NCBI RefSeq assembly: GCF_001577265.1
Contig: NZ_CP014517.1
Span: 797,001 to 861,000, forward strand
Direction: 5' to 3'
Source of the DNA: Variovorax sp. PAMC 28711
Lineage (GTDB): Bacteria; Pseudomonadota; Gammaproteobacteria; Burkholderiales; Burkholderiaceae_C
DNA length: 64,000 bases
The notes below the pieces were generated by a model. It searched no databases and was not told the origin of the DNA. It worked only from the letters and a program-made list of their open reading frames with translations. The translations under genes and the position numbers were made by a program. Every line of letters begins with the position of its first letter. Positions within the stretch are counted from its first letter, which is position 1. Shown here in pieces: positions 27,591 through 35,980 of this stretch.

Positions 27591-28364
27591 ATGGGTGCAC
27601 GCAAGGTCTGCGTCGTGACAGGTTCGTCGTCGGGCATCGGCGCTTCCACGGCGCGGCTGTATGCCGGACGCGGTTGGGATGTGGTCGTCAACTACTCGCG
27701 CAACCCGGCGCCCGCCGAAGCTGTCGCCGTCGAGTGCCGCGCGCTCGGCGCCGACGCGCTGGTCGTCAAGGCCGATGTGTCGTCGGACGCCGATTGCCGC
27801 CGCCTCGCGGCCGAGGTCGACGCACGCTTCGGCCGCGCCGATGCGCTGGTCAACAATGCCGGCACCACCAAGTTCGTCGCGCTGAAAAACCTCGACGGAC
27901 TGGAGGCCGAGGACTTCCAGCGCATCTACGCGGTCAACGTGATCGGCGCCTACCAGATGAGCCGCGCGCTGGTGCCGCTGTTGAAAAAGCGGGACGGCGC
28001 CGCCGCGGGCATCGTGAACATCTCGTCGGTCGCGTCGATGATGGGCGTGGGCTCGTCGATCGCCTACATGGCGAGCAAGGGCGCACTGAACGCGATGACG
28101 GCGGGGCTGGCCCGCGCGCTCGGCCCGGACATCCGCGTCAACGCGATCGCGCCGGGCCTGGTCGAGACACCCTGGCTGGTCGAGGGCATGGGCGCCGAGC
28201 GCTACGCCCAGGCCGTCGAAGGCTACAAGGCGCGTGCGACGCTGGACGCGGTGATCTCGCCCGACGACGTGGCCGAAGCCGCCTGGTGGCTCGGTGCCGG
28301 CGCTGCCAAGACGACCGGCGAAGTGCTCCTGCTCGACGCCGGCATGCGGCTCACGAAAGGTTGA
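27591..28364 (+). CDS. Short-chain dehydrogenase/reductase
   Basis: A 257-residue classical SDR. The cofactor loop is TGSSSGIGAS (residues 10-19), the structural NNAG motif is in LVNNAGTTKF, and the active site is the Ser of NISSVASMM plus YMASK (Tyr and Lys). The C terminus VLLLDAGMRLTKG is typical. An AGAAAGAGG ribosome site precedes the ATG. The substrate is unknown. The gene ends one base before the end of the convergent glycerate kinase, so there is no room for a terminator between them. Confidence 0.88.
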   Translation: MGARKVCVVTGSSSGIGASTARLYAGRGWDVVVNYSRNPAPAEAVAVECRALGADALVVKADVSSDADCRRLAAEVDARFGRADALVNNAGTTKFVALKNLDGLEAEDFQRIYAVNVIGAYQMSRALVPLLKKRDGAAAGIVNISSVASMMGVGSSIAYMASKGALNAMTAGLARALGPDIRVNAIAPGLVETPWLVEGMGAERYAQAVEGYKARATLDAVISPDDVAEAAWWLGAGAAKTTGEVLLLDAGMRLTKG

Positions 28365-29702
28365 TCAGAGGATCAGCAGCGCGCGGAAGTCGTTGACGTT
28401 GGTGTGCGTCGGCCCGGTCACGAGCAGGTCGCCGATCGCATCGAAGTAGCCATAGGCGTCGTTGCGGTCGAGGTGCGCAGCCAGCTTGCAGCCCTTCACC
28501 TCGGCGCGCCGGAGCGTGTCGGGCGTGACGAAGGCGCCGGCGTTGTCTTCCACGCCGTCGATGCCGTCGGTGTCGGCGGCCAGCGCCCAGACGCCGGGTT
28601 GCCCCATCAGCGCACCCGCCAGGCCCAGGCAGAACTCGCCGGCACGGCCGCCGCGGCCCTTGGGCTGGCCGAGCTGGCGCGGGCGGATCGTCACGGTCGT
28701 CTCCCCGCCCGAAAGGATCACGCAGGGCTTCGAGAACGGCGTGCCGCGGTGCGCCACCGAGCGCGCGAGCGCCGCATGCACCTTGCCGACCTCGCGCGAT
28801 TCGCCTTCGATCTCGTCGCTCAGGATGTGCGCCTCAACGCCGGCCGCCCGTGCCACCGCGGCCGCCGCTTCGAGTGATTGCTGAGGTGTGGCGATCAGAT
28901 GCGTGGTGTGGCCGGCGAACACGGCGTCGCCGGGCTTGGGCGTTTCGAGCGCGCCGCTTTCGAGGTCGGCGCGCACCGTGGCCGGCACCTCGATGCGGTA
29001 GCGGTCGAGGATGGCGAGCGCGTCGGCGCAGGTGGTGGCGTCGGGCACGGTCGGGCCGCTGGCGATCACGGCCGGGTCGTCGCCGGGCACGTCGCTGATC
29101 GTGAGCGTGACGACCTGCGCCGGCGCGCAGGCTGCGGCGAGGCGCCCGCCCTTGACGCGCGACAGGTGCTTGCGCACGCAGTTCATCTCGCCGATGCCGG
29201 CGCCGCTCTCGAGCAGTTGCTGGTTGATGCGCTGCTTGTCGGCCAGCGTCATGCCGTCGGCCGGCAGCGTGAGCACCGCCGAGCCGCCACCGGAAATGAG
29301 GCACAGCACGAGATCGTCCGCTGTCAGCCCTTCGGTCAGCGCGAGGATGCGTTCGGCGGCGCGCAGGCCGGCTTCGTCGGGCACGGGATGCGACGCCTCG
29401 ACCACTTCGATGCGTTGCTTCAGGCCATCGGGCCGCGGCGGCACGTGGCCGTAGCGGGTGACGACGAGCCCCGACAGCGCCGCGTCCGCCGGCCACAGCG
29501 CTTCGAGCGCCTGCGCCATCGAGCCGCCCGCCTTGCCCGCGCCCAGCACCAGCGTGCGGCCTTTGGGCGGGGCCGGCAGGTGCACACCGATGCTGGCCAG
29601 CGGCAGCGCGCGCTCGACCGCCACGCGGTAGAGGTGCTCGAGGAATTCGCGCGGCGCGGTGCGTGCGTCGGGGGTCGGCTGCCCGGAAATCGATGCGATC
29701 AT
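28365..29702 (-). CDS. Glycerate 2-kinase (TtuD/GckA type, MOFRL family)
   Basis: A 445-residue DUF4147 plus MOFRL protein. Marks: LVLGAGKAGGSMAQALE near the N terminus, LCLISGGGSAVLTLPADGMT, NCVRKHLSRVKGGRLA, ISDVPGDDPAVIASGPT, and the C-terminal MOFRL motif CVILSGGETTVTI with ALAADTDGIDGVEDNAGA. The family phosphorylates glycerate to 2-phosphoglycerate (older name hydroxypyruvate reductase). It completes the gcl-hyi-glxR glyoxylate route found 17 kb away and so ties purine carbon to glycolysis. It is divergent from the 8-oxoguanine deaminase gene with a 41-base gap. Confidence 0.88.
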   Translation of the reverse strand: MIASISGQPTPDARTAPREFLEHLYRVAVERALPLASIGVHLPAPPKGRTLVLGAGKAGGSMAQALEALWPADAALSGLVVTRYGHVPPRPDGLKQRIEVVEASHPVPDEAGLRAAERILALTEGLTADDLVLCLISGGGSAVLTLPADGMTLADKQRINQQLLESGAGIGEMNCVRKHLSRVKGGRLAAACAPAQVVTLTISDVPGDDPAVIASGPTVPDATTCADALAILDRYRIEVPATVRADLESGALETPKPGDAVFAGHTTHLIATPQQSLEAAAAVARAAGVEAHILSDEIEGESREVGKVHAALARSVAHRGTPFSKPCVILSGGETTVTIRPRQLGQPKGRGGRAGEFCLGLAGALMGQPGVWALAADTDGIDGVEDNAGAFVTPDTLRRAEVKGCKLAAHLDRNDAYGYFDAIGDLLVTGPTHTNVNDFRALLIL

Positions 29703-29743
29703 GGTTTCTGTCTCCGTTCTGTTTTCATGGATTGTCCCGCGTC

Positions 29744-31137
29744 ATGACCACCTTGCTGATCCGCCATGCCGACTGCGTCGCCACCTTCGACGACGCACGC
29801 ACCGAACTGCGGGACGCGTCGATTTTCGTGCGCGGCAACCTGGTCGAGTCGATCGGCCTCGCTGCCGATCTGCCGCAGACCGCCGACGAAGTGATCGATG
29901 CGCGTGGTCATGTCGTGATCCCGGGCCTGGTCAACACGCACCACCACATGTACCAGACGCTGACGCGCGCGATCCCGGCCGTGCAGGACGCCGAGCTGTT
30001 CTCGTGGCTGCGCGGCCTCTACCCGATCTGGGCCGGCCTCACGCCGGAGATGGTGCAGGTGTCCACGCAAATCGCGATGGCCGAACTGCTGCTCTCCGGC
30101 TGCACCACCAGCAGCGACCATCTCTACATCTACCCGAACGGCGTGCGGCTCGACGACAGCATCGAGGCCGCTCAGGAGATCGGCATGCGTTTCGTCGCAT
30201 CGCGCGGCAGCATGAGCGTCGGCGCGTCGGCCGGCGGCCTGCCGCCCGACAGCGTGGTCGAGCGCGAAGACGCGATCCTGAAAGACACACAACGGCTCAT
30301 CGAAACCTGGCACGACGCCTCGCACGGGTCGATGCTCAACGTGGCCGTCGCGCCGTGCTCGCCCTTCAGCGTGAGCCGCGACCTGATGCGCGAATCGGCC
30401 GCGCTCGCGCGCTCGTTCACCGGGCTCGGCGTGCGGCTGCACACCCACCTGGCGGAGAACGACCACGACATCGCCTACAGCCGCGAGAAATTCAACTGCA
30501 CGCCCGCCGAATACGCGCAGGACCTCGGCTGGCTGGGCGACGACGTCTGGCACGCGCACTGCGTCAAGCTCGACGAGCCCGGCATCGGCCTCTTCGCGCA
30601 AAGCCGGACCGGCGTGGCGCACTGCCCATGCAGCAACATGCGCCTCGCGTCCGGCCTGGCGCCGGTGCGACGGATGATCGACGCCGGTGTGCCGGTCGGC
30701 CTGGGCGTCGACGGCAGCGCGAGCAACGACGGCTCGCACATGCTCGGCGAAGCCCGCCAGGCCTTGCTGATGGCGCGCGTGCGGCGCTCGCTCGACCCGT
30801 TCGGCTGCGATCACGGACCGGCGGAAATGACAGCGCGCGACGCGCTGCGCATCGCAACGCGCGGCGGCGCTGAGGTCCTTGGCCGCAAGGACATCGGCCA
30901 GCTCGCGCCCGGCCTCTGCGCCGACATGGCGCTCTTCGACGTGCGAACGCTCGGGTTCGCGGTGGCGCGGTGCACGACCCGGTGGCGAGCCTGCTGCTGT
31001 GCGCGAGCCCGACGGCAGCCTGGACGATCGTGAACGGCCGCGTGGTCGTGCGCGAAGGCCGGCTCGCGACGGTCGATCTCGGTCCGCTGGTGGAGCGGCA
31101 CAACGTGCTTGCCCTGCAACTGGCCGGCACGCGCTAG
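29744..31137 (+). pseudogene. 8-oxoguanine deaminase (amidohydrolase), frameshifted near the C terminus
   Basis: Deaminates 8-oxoguanine to urate. The ATG at 29744 starts MTTLLIRHADCVATFDD; metal-site motifs are PGLVNTHHHMYQ (about 60-71), HTHLAENDHDI, HAHCVKLDEPG and LGVDGSASND. The family follows Pseudomonas PA0142, shown to be an 8-oxoguanine deaminase (established). At 30961-30962 the G run is one base short: as given, the frame runs on to a stop near 31033. One more G restores GGAVHDPVASLLLCASP and the natural end LALQLAGTR at 31137. Only the last 58 or so residues are affected. A sequencing error is plausible. Confidence 0.82.
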
Positions 31138-31150
31138 GCGCGGTGGCGCG

Positions 31151-32356
31151 TCACTTCGTGGTGGCGCCTTGTTCGAACCACTTGCCGATCAAGGCGCGTT
31201 CGGCGTCCGTGATCCCCGTCGCGTTGTTCATCGGCATGATCTTCGTGACCACCACCTGCTGGTAGATGCCTTGCGCATGCGCCGCCACCTGGTCGGGCGA
31301 ATCGACGCGCACGTTCTTCATCTGCATCGCCGTGCCGTGGCACATGTAGCAGCGCTGCTCCAGCACCTTCTGCACGTCGCCGAACGCCACCTTCTGCACC
31401 ACCGCGCCGGCCACCGGCGCAGCGACAGGCTCGGGCTTCATCCAGACGATGGTGAAGCCGAGCACCGCGATGCCGAACAGCGCATACGGCAGGGGATGCT
31501 TGGCGTTGCCCAGCTTGAAGCGATGCCGCACCACGAAGAACTGGCGAATCGCCGCGCCGCCCAGCATGATGAGCAGCAGCACGATCCAGTTGTACTTGTG
31601 CGTGTAGGTGAAGCTGTAGTGGTTGCTCAGCATCGCGAAGAGCACCGGCAGCGTGAAGTAGGTGTTGTGCACGCTGCGCTGCTTGCCGCGCTGGCCGTGC
31701 ACCGGGTCGACCGGACGGCCTTCGCGCAGCGCGGCGACGTTCTTGCGCTGGCCCGGAATGATCCAGAAGAACACGTTGCCGCTCATGGTCGTGGCCATCA
31801 TCGCGCCGACCAGCAGGAAGGCCGCGCGCCCGGCGAACCAGTGGCACGCAAGCCAGGTCGCGAAGCAGATGAAGAGCGCGATCAGCACGCCGACGATGGT
31901 GTCGCCGTTCTTGCGCTTTCCGAAGACCTGGCAGATGCCGTCGTAGACCATCCAGAACACGACGAAGAAGGCCAATGCGACGCCGATGGCGGCACCCGGT
32001 TGCCAGTCCATCTTGGACTTGTCGATGAGGTACGTGCTCGCGTTCCACAGGTACGACATCGTGAAGAGCGAGAACCCGGTGATCCAGGTGGTGTAGCTCT
32101 CCCAGTAAGACCAGTGCAGGTGGTCCGGCACCTTCTTGGGCGCCAGCAAGTACTTCTGCATGTTGTAGAAGCCGCCGCCGTGCACGGCCCACTGCTCGCC
32201 GCCCACGCCCTTGTCGAGCGATTCGGGGTCGAGCGGCCTCTCGAGGCTGTTGTCCAGCATCACGAAGTAGAAGGAAGCGCCGATCCAGGCCACCGCGGTG
32301 ATCACGTGGACCCAGCGCAGCAGCAGATTGGCCCAGTCGAGGTAGTAACTTTCCAT
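31151..32356 (-). CDS. puuD: Membrane urate oxidase (urate hydroxylase) with cytochrome c domain
   Basis: A 401-residue inner-membrane enzyme that oxidises urate to 5-hydroxyisourate. Residues 1 to about 305 form eight or so helices of the PuuD membrane domain (LLLRWVHVITAVAWIGASFY, with conserved His17; GFYNMQKYLLAPKKVPDHLH). The C-terminal domain is a c-type cytochrome with C336-YM-C339-H340 and a distal Met in KIMPMNN. Electrons should pass to the respiratory chain rather than to oxygen as peroxide. It converges on the 8-oxoguanine deaminase gene, and both products feed urate use. A perfect GTGTATACAC palindrome is in its upstream region. Confidence 0.95.
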   Translation of the reverse strand: MESYYLDWANLLLRWVHVITAVAWIGASFYFVMLDNSLERPLDPESLDKGVGGEQWAVHGGGFYNMQKYLLAPKKVPDHLHWSYWESYTTWITGFSLFTMSYLWNASTYLIDKSKMDWQPGAAIGVALAFFVVFWMVYDGICQVFGKRKNGDTIVGVLIALFICFATWLACHWFAGRAAFLLVGAMMATTMSGNVFFWIIPGQRKNVAALREGRPVDPVHGQRGKQRSVHNTYFTLPVLFAMLSNHYSFTYTHKYNWIVLLLIMLGGAAIRQFFVVRHRFKLGNAKHPLPYALFGIAVLGFTIVWMKPEPVAAPVAGAVVQKVAFGDVQKVLEQRCYMCHGTAMQMKNVRVDSPDQVAAHAQGIYQQVVVTKIMPMNNATGITDAERALIGKWFEQGATTK

Positions 32357-32496
32357 GTGCCTTCAGCCTTGGCGACGTGTGGAAACGCCGCGAGAGGTTT
32401 TGCGTCTGCTCACCACTGCGGGCGCTGTAAGCAGAGAAAGTGCCGCGAACGCAGGTCGTGATGACCTGGCTCCGCTGCGGCTTGTTGTGGACCGGA

Positions 32497-32506
32497 GTGT
32501 ATACAC
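32497..32506. promoter_or_regulatory. GTGTATACAC palindrome upstream of puuD, candidate GntR operator
   Basis: A perfect 10-base palindrome in the 184-base gap between the xdhC stop and the puuD start, about 140 bases before the puuD ATG. The core TGTATACA occurs two more times, both beside purine genes (34326-34333 and 41632-41639). FadR/GntR-family operators are typically short AT-rich palindromes of this kind. The local GntR protein encoded at 34363-35028 is the natural candidate to bind it; this is inference. Confidence 0.6.
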
Positions 32507-32540
32507 GTTGCTTGCGTGGGAAGGTGATTTTCGAGCGTGG

Positions 32541-33347
32541 TCAGTGCAAACCCTGCAACAACTGTGCCGCCACCGCCACAGCGATCACCTCGGGCTCCTT
32601 GCCGCCGATGCCCGGCACGCCGATCGGGCAGGTGATGCGCGCCATTTCGTCTTCAGAAAAACCCCGCGCTTCGAGGCGATGCCGGAACGTCGCCCACTTC
32701 GTCTTGCTGCCGATGAGGCCGACATACGGCAGGTCGCCCGTCTCGCGCAAACGCTTCAGGCAGGCGATGACGATGTCGAGGTCCTCGGCATGGCTGAAGC
32801 TCATGATCAGCACGCGCGAGCCGGGCGCGAGCTGCGCCACCGCGTCCTGAACCGGCTCGGAATGCTCGGTCTGGACCTGGGCCGGCACCTCCGTCGGAAA
32901 GACGCCGTCGCGGCTGTCGATCCAGCGCACCGAGAACGGCAGCGACGCCAGCAGGCGCGCGAGTGCCGCACCTACATGCCCGCCGCCGAACAGCGCGACC
33001 GGCGGCAGCCGTGCCACGAGTTCTTCCCGGAGCGCCGCGCGGTCCGCCGCCGTCACGCGCTGGTACGCGAGGAACATCACGCCGCCGCAGCACTGGCCGA
33101 GACTGGGCCCAAGCGCGTAACGCATGACGTCGTCGACGGAACGCTCGCCGCCCAAAATTTCGCGCGCGATCTGCGTGGCCTGGAATTCGAGCTGCCCACC
33201 GCCGATGGTCGCCGTGAGGCCGTCGGCCCACACCGCCATCCAGGTGCCGGCCTCGCGCGGCGCCGAGCCCTGAGTCGCGGTGACGCGGACCAGCACGGCG
33301 TCCTCGCGCTGCAATCTGGCCAGCAACTCGTCGACGAATCCGGTCAT
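32541..33347 (-). CDS. xdhC: Xanthine dehydrogenase accessory protein XdhC
   Basis: A 268-residue protein that binds the molybdenum cofactor and delivers it, sulfurated, to XdhB. The ATG at 33347 gives MTGFVDELLARLQREDAVLV. Marks: RVTATQGSAPREAGTWMAV, IGGGQLEFQATQIA, QCCGGVMFL (conserved Cys pair), a Rossmann loop LFGGGHVGAALARLL, and the end CPIGVPGIGGKEPEVIAVA. It is separated from xdhAB by about 6.5 kb, which is unusual since xdhABC is commonly contiguous. It may be cotranscribed with puuD, although a 184-base gap with its own palindrome suggests a separate promoter there. Confidence 0.93.
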   Translation of the reverse strand: MTGFVDELLARLQREDAVLVRVTATQGSAPREAGTWMAVWADGLTATIGGGQLEFQATQIAREILGGERSVDDVMRYALGPSLGQCCGGVMFLAYQRVTAADRAALREELVARLPPVALFGGGHVGAALARLLASLPFSVRWIDSRDGVFPTEVPAQVQTEHSEPVQDAVAQLAPGSRVLIMSFSHAEDLDIVIACLKRLRETGDLPYVGLIGSKTKWATFRHRLEARGFSEDEMARITCPIGVPGIGGKEPEVIAVAVAAQLLQGLH

Positions 33348-33400
33348 GTCGGAATCTTCCGGTTGCCCGCCCGTCGGCGCACCACTGTATAAATCCGCCG

Positions 33401-33925
33401 ATGACTTTGACGACCCGCTCGCGCCGCACCGTTTTTGCCCTCGCCCGCTGCGGCGCCCTGCTCGCCCCACTGTGGCTCGCCGCCTGCGGCAGCACCGGCC
33501 CGCATGCACCCATCACTTCGCCGGTGCCCGGCCAGCTGAGCGACGCCACGCCGCAAGCGGCGATTCCCGGCAAGGCACCGCGCGCCTCTGCCGCCGCCAC
33601 GCCGCGCGACTACCGTCGCGATGCGGCGCGCCACATCTACGAAGCCAACAAGGCACGCATCTACGCCGGCCAACTGCCGCCGATCCTCTATGCGGTCGGC
33701 ACGCTGCAGGTGAACCTCGACGCCAGCGGCAAGGTGCTGTCGATGCACTGGATGCGTGCGCCCAAACACGCGCCGGAAGTCATCGCCGAGATCGAGCGCA
33801 CCGTGTTGGCGGCGTCGCCCTTCCCTGCAGCGACGCAGTTGGGCAAGGTCACGTGGACCGACACCTGGCTCTGGGACAAGGGCGGACATTTTCAGCTGGA
33901 CACCCTGACCGAAGGCCAACTCTGA
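33401..33925 (+). CDS. Predicted lipoprotein with a TonB C-terminal-like domain
   Basis: A 174-residue protein with a basic N terminus, a hydrophobic stretch and the lipobox LAAC (Cys29). After a Pro/Ala-rich tether, residues about 70-165 resemble the energy-transducer (TonB C-terminal) fold: LPPILYAVGTLQVNLDASGK, then SMHWMRAPKHAPEVIAEIER. No partner ExbB/ExbD gene is nearby and there is no transmembrane anchor other than the lipid, so a true TonB role is unlikely. It converges on uraH with one base between the two genes. Confidence 0.55.
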   Translation: MTLTTRSRRTVFALARCGALLAPLWLAACGSTGPHAPITSPVPGQLSDATPQAAIPGKAPRASAAATPRDYRRDAARHIYEANKARIYAGQLPPILYAVGTLQVNLDASGKVLSMHWMRAPKHAPEVIAEIERTVLAASPFPAATQLGKVTWTDTWLWDKGGHFQLDTLTEGQL

Positions 33926-33926
33926 C

Positions 33927-34277
33927 TCACGAACCCCGGTAGGTGGAATAACTCCACGGGCTCACAAGCAGGGGCACGTGGTAGTGCTGGTCGGTGCGCG
34001 CCACGCCGAAGTCGAGCGACACCTTGCCGAGGAAGTTCGGCTCCGGCAAGGTCACGCCGAGCTTGCCGAAATAACCCGCAACGTCGAAAACCAGGCGATA
34101 GGTGCCGACCTTGATCGTGTGGTTGTCGTAAAGCGGCGCATCGCTCCGGCCATCGGCGTTCAGCGTGAAACGCTTGACCAGCGTGGCCTCGTCGCCGCGG
34201 GTCGTGAACAGTGCCACTTCCATGCCGGCGGCCGGTCCGCCATGCATCGTGTCCAGTACGTGAGTGCTCAGGCCCAT
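33927..34277 (-). CDS. uraH: 5-hydroxyisourate hydrolase (transthyretin-like)
   Basis: Converts 5-hydroxyisourate, the product of PuuD, to OHCU. 116 residues, the standard size. Active-site residues are visible: His6 in LSTHVLDT, Arg44 in NADGRSDAPL, the histidine region DQHYHVPLL, and the C-terminal signature SYSTYRGS. There is no signal peptide, so it is cytoplasmic. Divergent from the GntR gene; the 85 bases between them hold a TGTATACA palindrome. Confidence 0.95.
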   Translation of the reverse strand: MGLSTHVLDTMHGGPAAGMEVALFTTRGDEATLVKRFTLNADGRSDAPLYDNHTIKVGTYRLVFDVAGYFGKLGVTLPEPNFLGKVSLDFGVARTDQHYHVPLLVSPWSYSTYRGS

Positions 34278-34325
34278 CGGTCAACTCCTGTGAATGAGGG
34301 GATCATATATTTCAGTCGACAAAAG

Positions 34326-34333
34326 TGTATACA
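34326..34333. promoter_or_regulatory. TGTATACA palindrome between uraH and the GntR gene, candidate operator
   Basis: A perfect 8-base palindrome flanked by GACAAAA (34318-34324) and TTTTGTC (34338-34344), which gives a larger, slightly offset dyad. It lies 37-30 bases before the GntR ATG and 48 bases before the uraH ATG on the other strand, so one bound dimer could control both genes and give autoregulation. Confidence 0.65.
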
Positions 34334-34362
34334 GATTTTTTGTCTGGGACTATCATCAAAAA

Positions 34363-35028
34363 ATGGATTCGACCACCACGCGCTCTATCGTCGATGCGCT
34401 CACCAAGGCGATTGTGGAACACCGGCTCCAGCCCGGCAGCAAACTCGCCGAGCAAAAGTTGGCAGATCATTTCGGCGTCTCGCGCACGTTGGTGAGGCAA
34501 GCTTTGTTCCAGCTCTCGCAAAACAGGCTGATCCGTCTCGAGCCAGCGCGTGGGGCCTTCGTCGCGGCCCCCGCCGTGGACGAAGCCAGGCAGGTGTTTT
34601 CGGTGCGCCGCATGCTCGAAGCCTCGATGGCCCGCGAGTTCTGCCGCACCGTCACGCCGGGAAAGATCAAATCGCTCAGGGAGCATGTGGCGCTGGAAAA
34701 GGCAGCGGTCGCGGGGGAAGACATTTCCGATCGCACCGAACTGCTGGGCGACTTTCACGTTCGCATGGCCGAACTCATGGGCAACACCGTTTTGGCACAA
34801 ATTCTCGGAGAACTGATTTCGCGCTGCGCGCTCATCACGCTGATGTATCAGACAGCGAGCGCAGCCGAACATTCGAATGATGAGCATGCCGACATCGTGA
34901 AAGCGCTGGCGGCCAGGGACGAAGAACGCGCAGTGCGCCTGATGACCGAACACCTCGAGCACGTCGAAGCCCAACTGACTTTCGACCGCAAGATTCCGAC
35001 CAACGACATCTCTCTCGCCCTGTCATGA
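34363..35028 (+). CDS. GntR family regulator (FadR/FCD type) of purine catabolism
   Basis: A 221-residue regulator from the ATG at 34363. The winged helix domain is at residues 10-70 (AIVEHRLQPGSKLAEQKLAD, FGVSRTLVRQALFQLSQNRL, IRLEPARGAFVA). The rest is an all-helical FCD effector domain, with the metal/ligand segment GDFHVRMAELMGN. Its stop overlaps the puuE start as ATGA, so it is the first gene of the puuE-uraD/aah-M20 unit. It most likely senses a urate- or allantoin-pathway intermediate and binds the TGTATACA sites seen here, at puuD and at the NCS1 permease gene (inference). Confidence 0.88.
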   Translation: MDSTTTRSIVDALTKAIVEHRLQPGSKLAEQKLADHFGVSRTLVRQALFQLSQNRLIRLEPARGAFVAAPAVDEARQVFSVRRMLEASMAREFCRTVTPGKIKSLREHVALEKAAVAGEDISDRTELLGDFHVRMAELMGNTVLAQILGELISRCALITLMYQTASAAEHSNDEHADIVKALAARDEERAVRLMTEHLEHVEAQLTFDRKIPTNDISLALS

Positions 35029-35977
35029 CCGACAACTCCTCACTTTCCGTCTACCCCGCGACATGGTCGGCTACGGCCGCGACGTGCCGCACGCGCAATG
35101 GCCCGGCGGCGCGAAGATCGCCGTCCAGTTCGTCCTCAACTACGAGGAAGGCGGCGAGAACAATCCGCTTCACGGGGACCCGACCTCCGAGACCTTCCTG
35201 TCGGAACTCGTCACCGCGCAAGCCTACGAAAACCGCCACATGACGATGGAGTCGATGTACGAATACGGCTCGCGCGCCGGCGTGTGGCGCATCCTGCGCG
35301 AGTTCGAATCGCGCGGCCTGCCGATGACCGTTTTCGCCGTCGGCATGGCGCTGCAGCGCTACCCCGAACTGCTCGACACCTTCCTAAAAAACGGCTACGA
35401 GATCGCCAACCACGGCCTGCGCTGGATTCATTACCAGAACCTGCCCGAGCAGAACGAGCGCCGCCACATGGGCCTCGCCACGCATGTGCTGAAAGACATG
35501 ACCGGCGGGCAGTGGCCGCTCGGCTGGTACACCGGGCGCGACAGCCCCAACACGCGCCGCCTCCTGGTCGACCAGGGCGGCTACGAATACGACAGCGACT
35601 ACTACGGCGACGACCTGCCCTTCTGGATGGAAGTCGCCAAGAGCGACGGCGACATGGTGCCGCATCTGGTGGTGCCCTACTCGCTCGACTGCAACGACAT
35701 GCGCTTCGTCCAGGCGCAAGGCTTCAACACCGGCGATCACTTCTTCAACTACCTGAAGGACAGCTTCGACGCGCTCTACGCCGAGGGCGACACCGCGCCC
35801 AAGATGATGAGCGTCGGCATGCACTGCCGCCTGCTCGGCAAGCCGGGTCGTATCGGGTCGCTCCAGCGCTTTCTCGACTACGTCCAGAGCCACGAAAAGG
35901 TTTGGGTCTGTCGCCGGATCGACATTGCCCGGCACTGGAAGAAGGTGCATCCGTTCACACCAAAAAAGGGAGACTGA
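35025..35977 (+). pseudogene. puuE: Allantoinase PuuE (polysaccharide-deacetylase type), N-terminal frameshift
   Basis: Hydrolyses allantoin to allantoate without a metal-amidohydrolase fold. The natural start is the ATG at 35025, overlapping the GntR stop (MTDNSSLSVYP). A C run at 35054-35057 is one base short, which breaks the frame; with five Cs the text would read YPRDMVGYGRDVPHAQWPGG and continue without fault to 35977. Motifs: VQFVLNYEEGGENN, FAVGMALQRYPELL, EIANHGLRWIHYQ and SVGMHCRLLGKPGR. Translation from the internal ATG at 35063 would lose only about 14 residues, so function might survive even if the indel is real. Confidence 0.88.
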
Positions 35978-35980
35978 CAA

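Noticed and set aside
33401..33925. TonB protein
   Set aside because: Only the C-terminal fold is similar; it has a lipobox rather than a membrane anchor, and no exbB/exbD are nearby.
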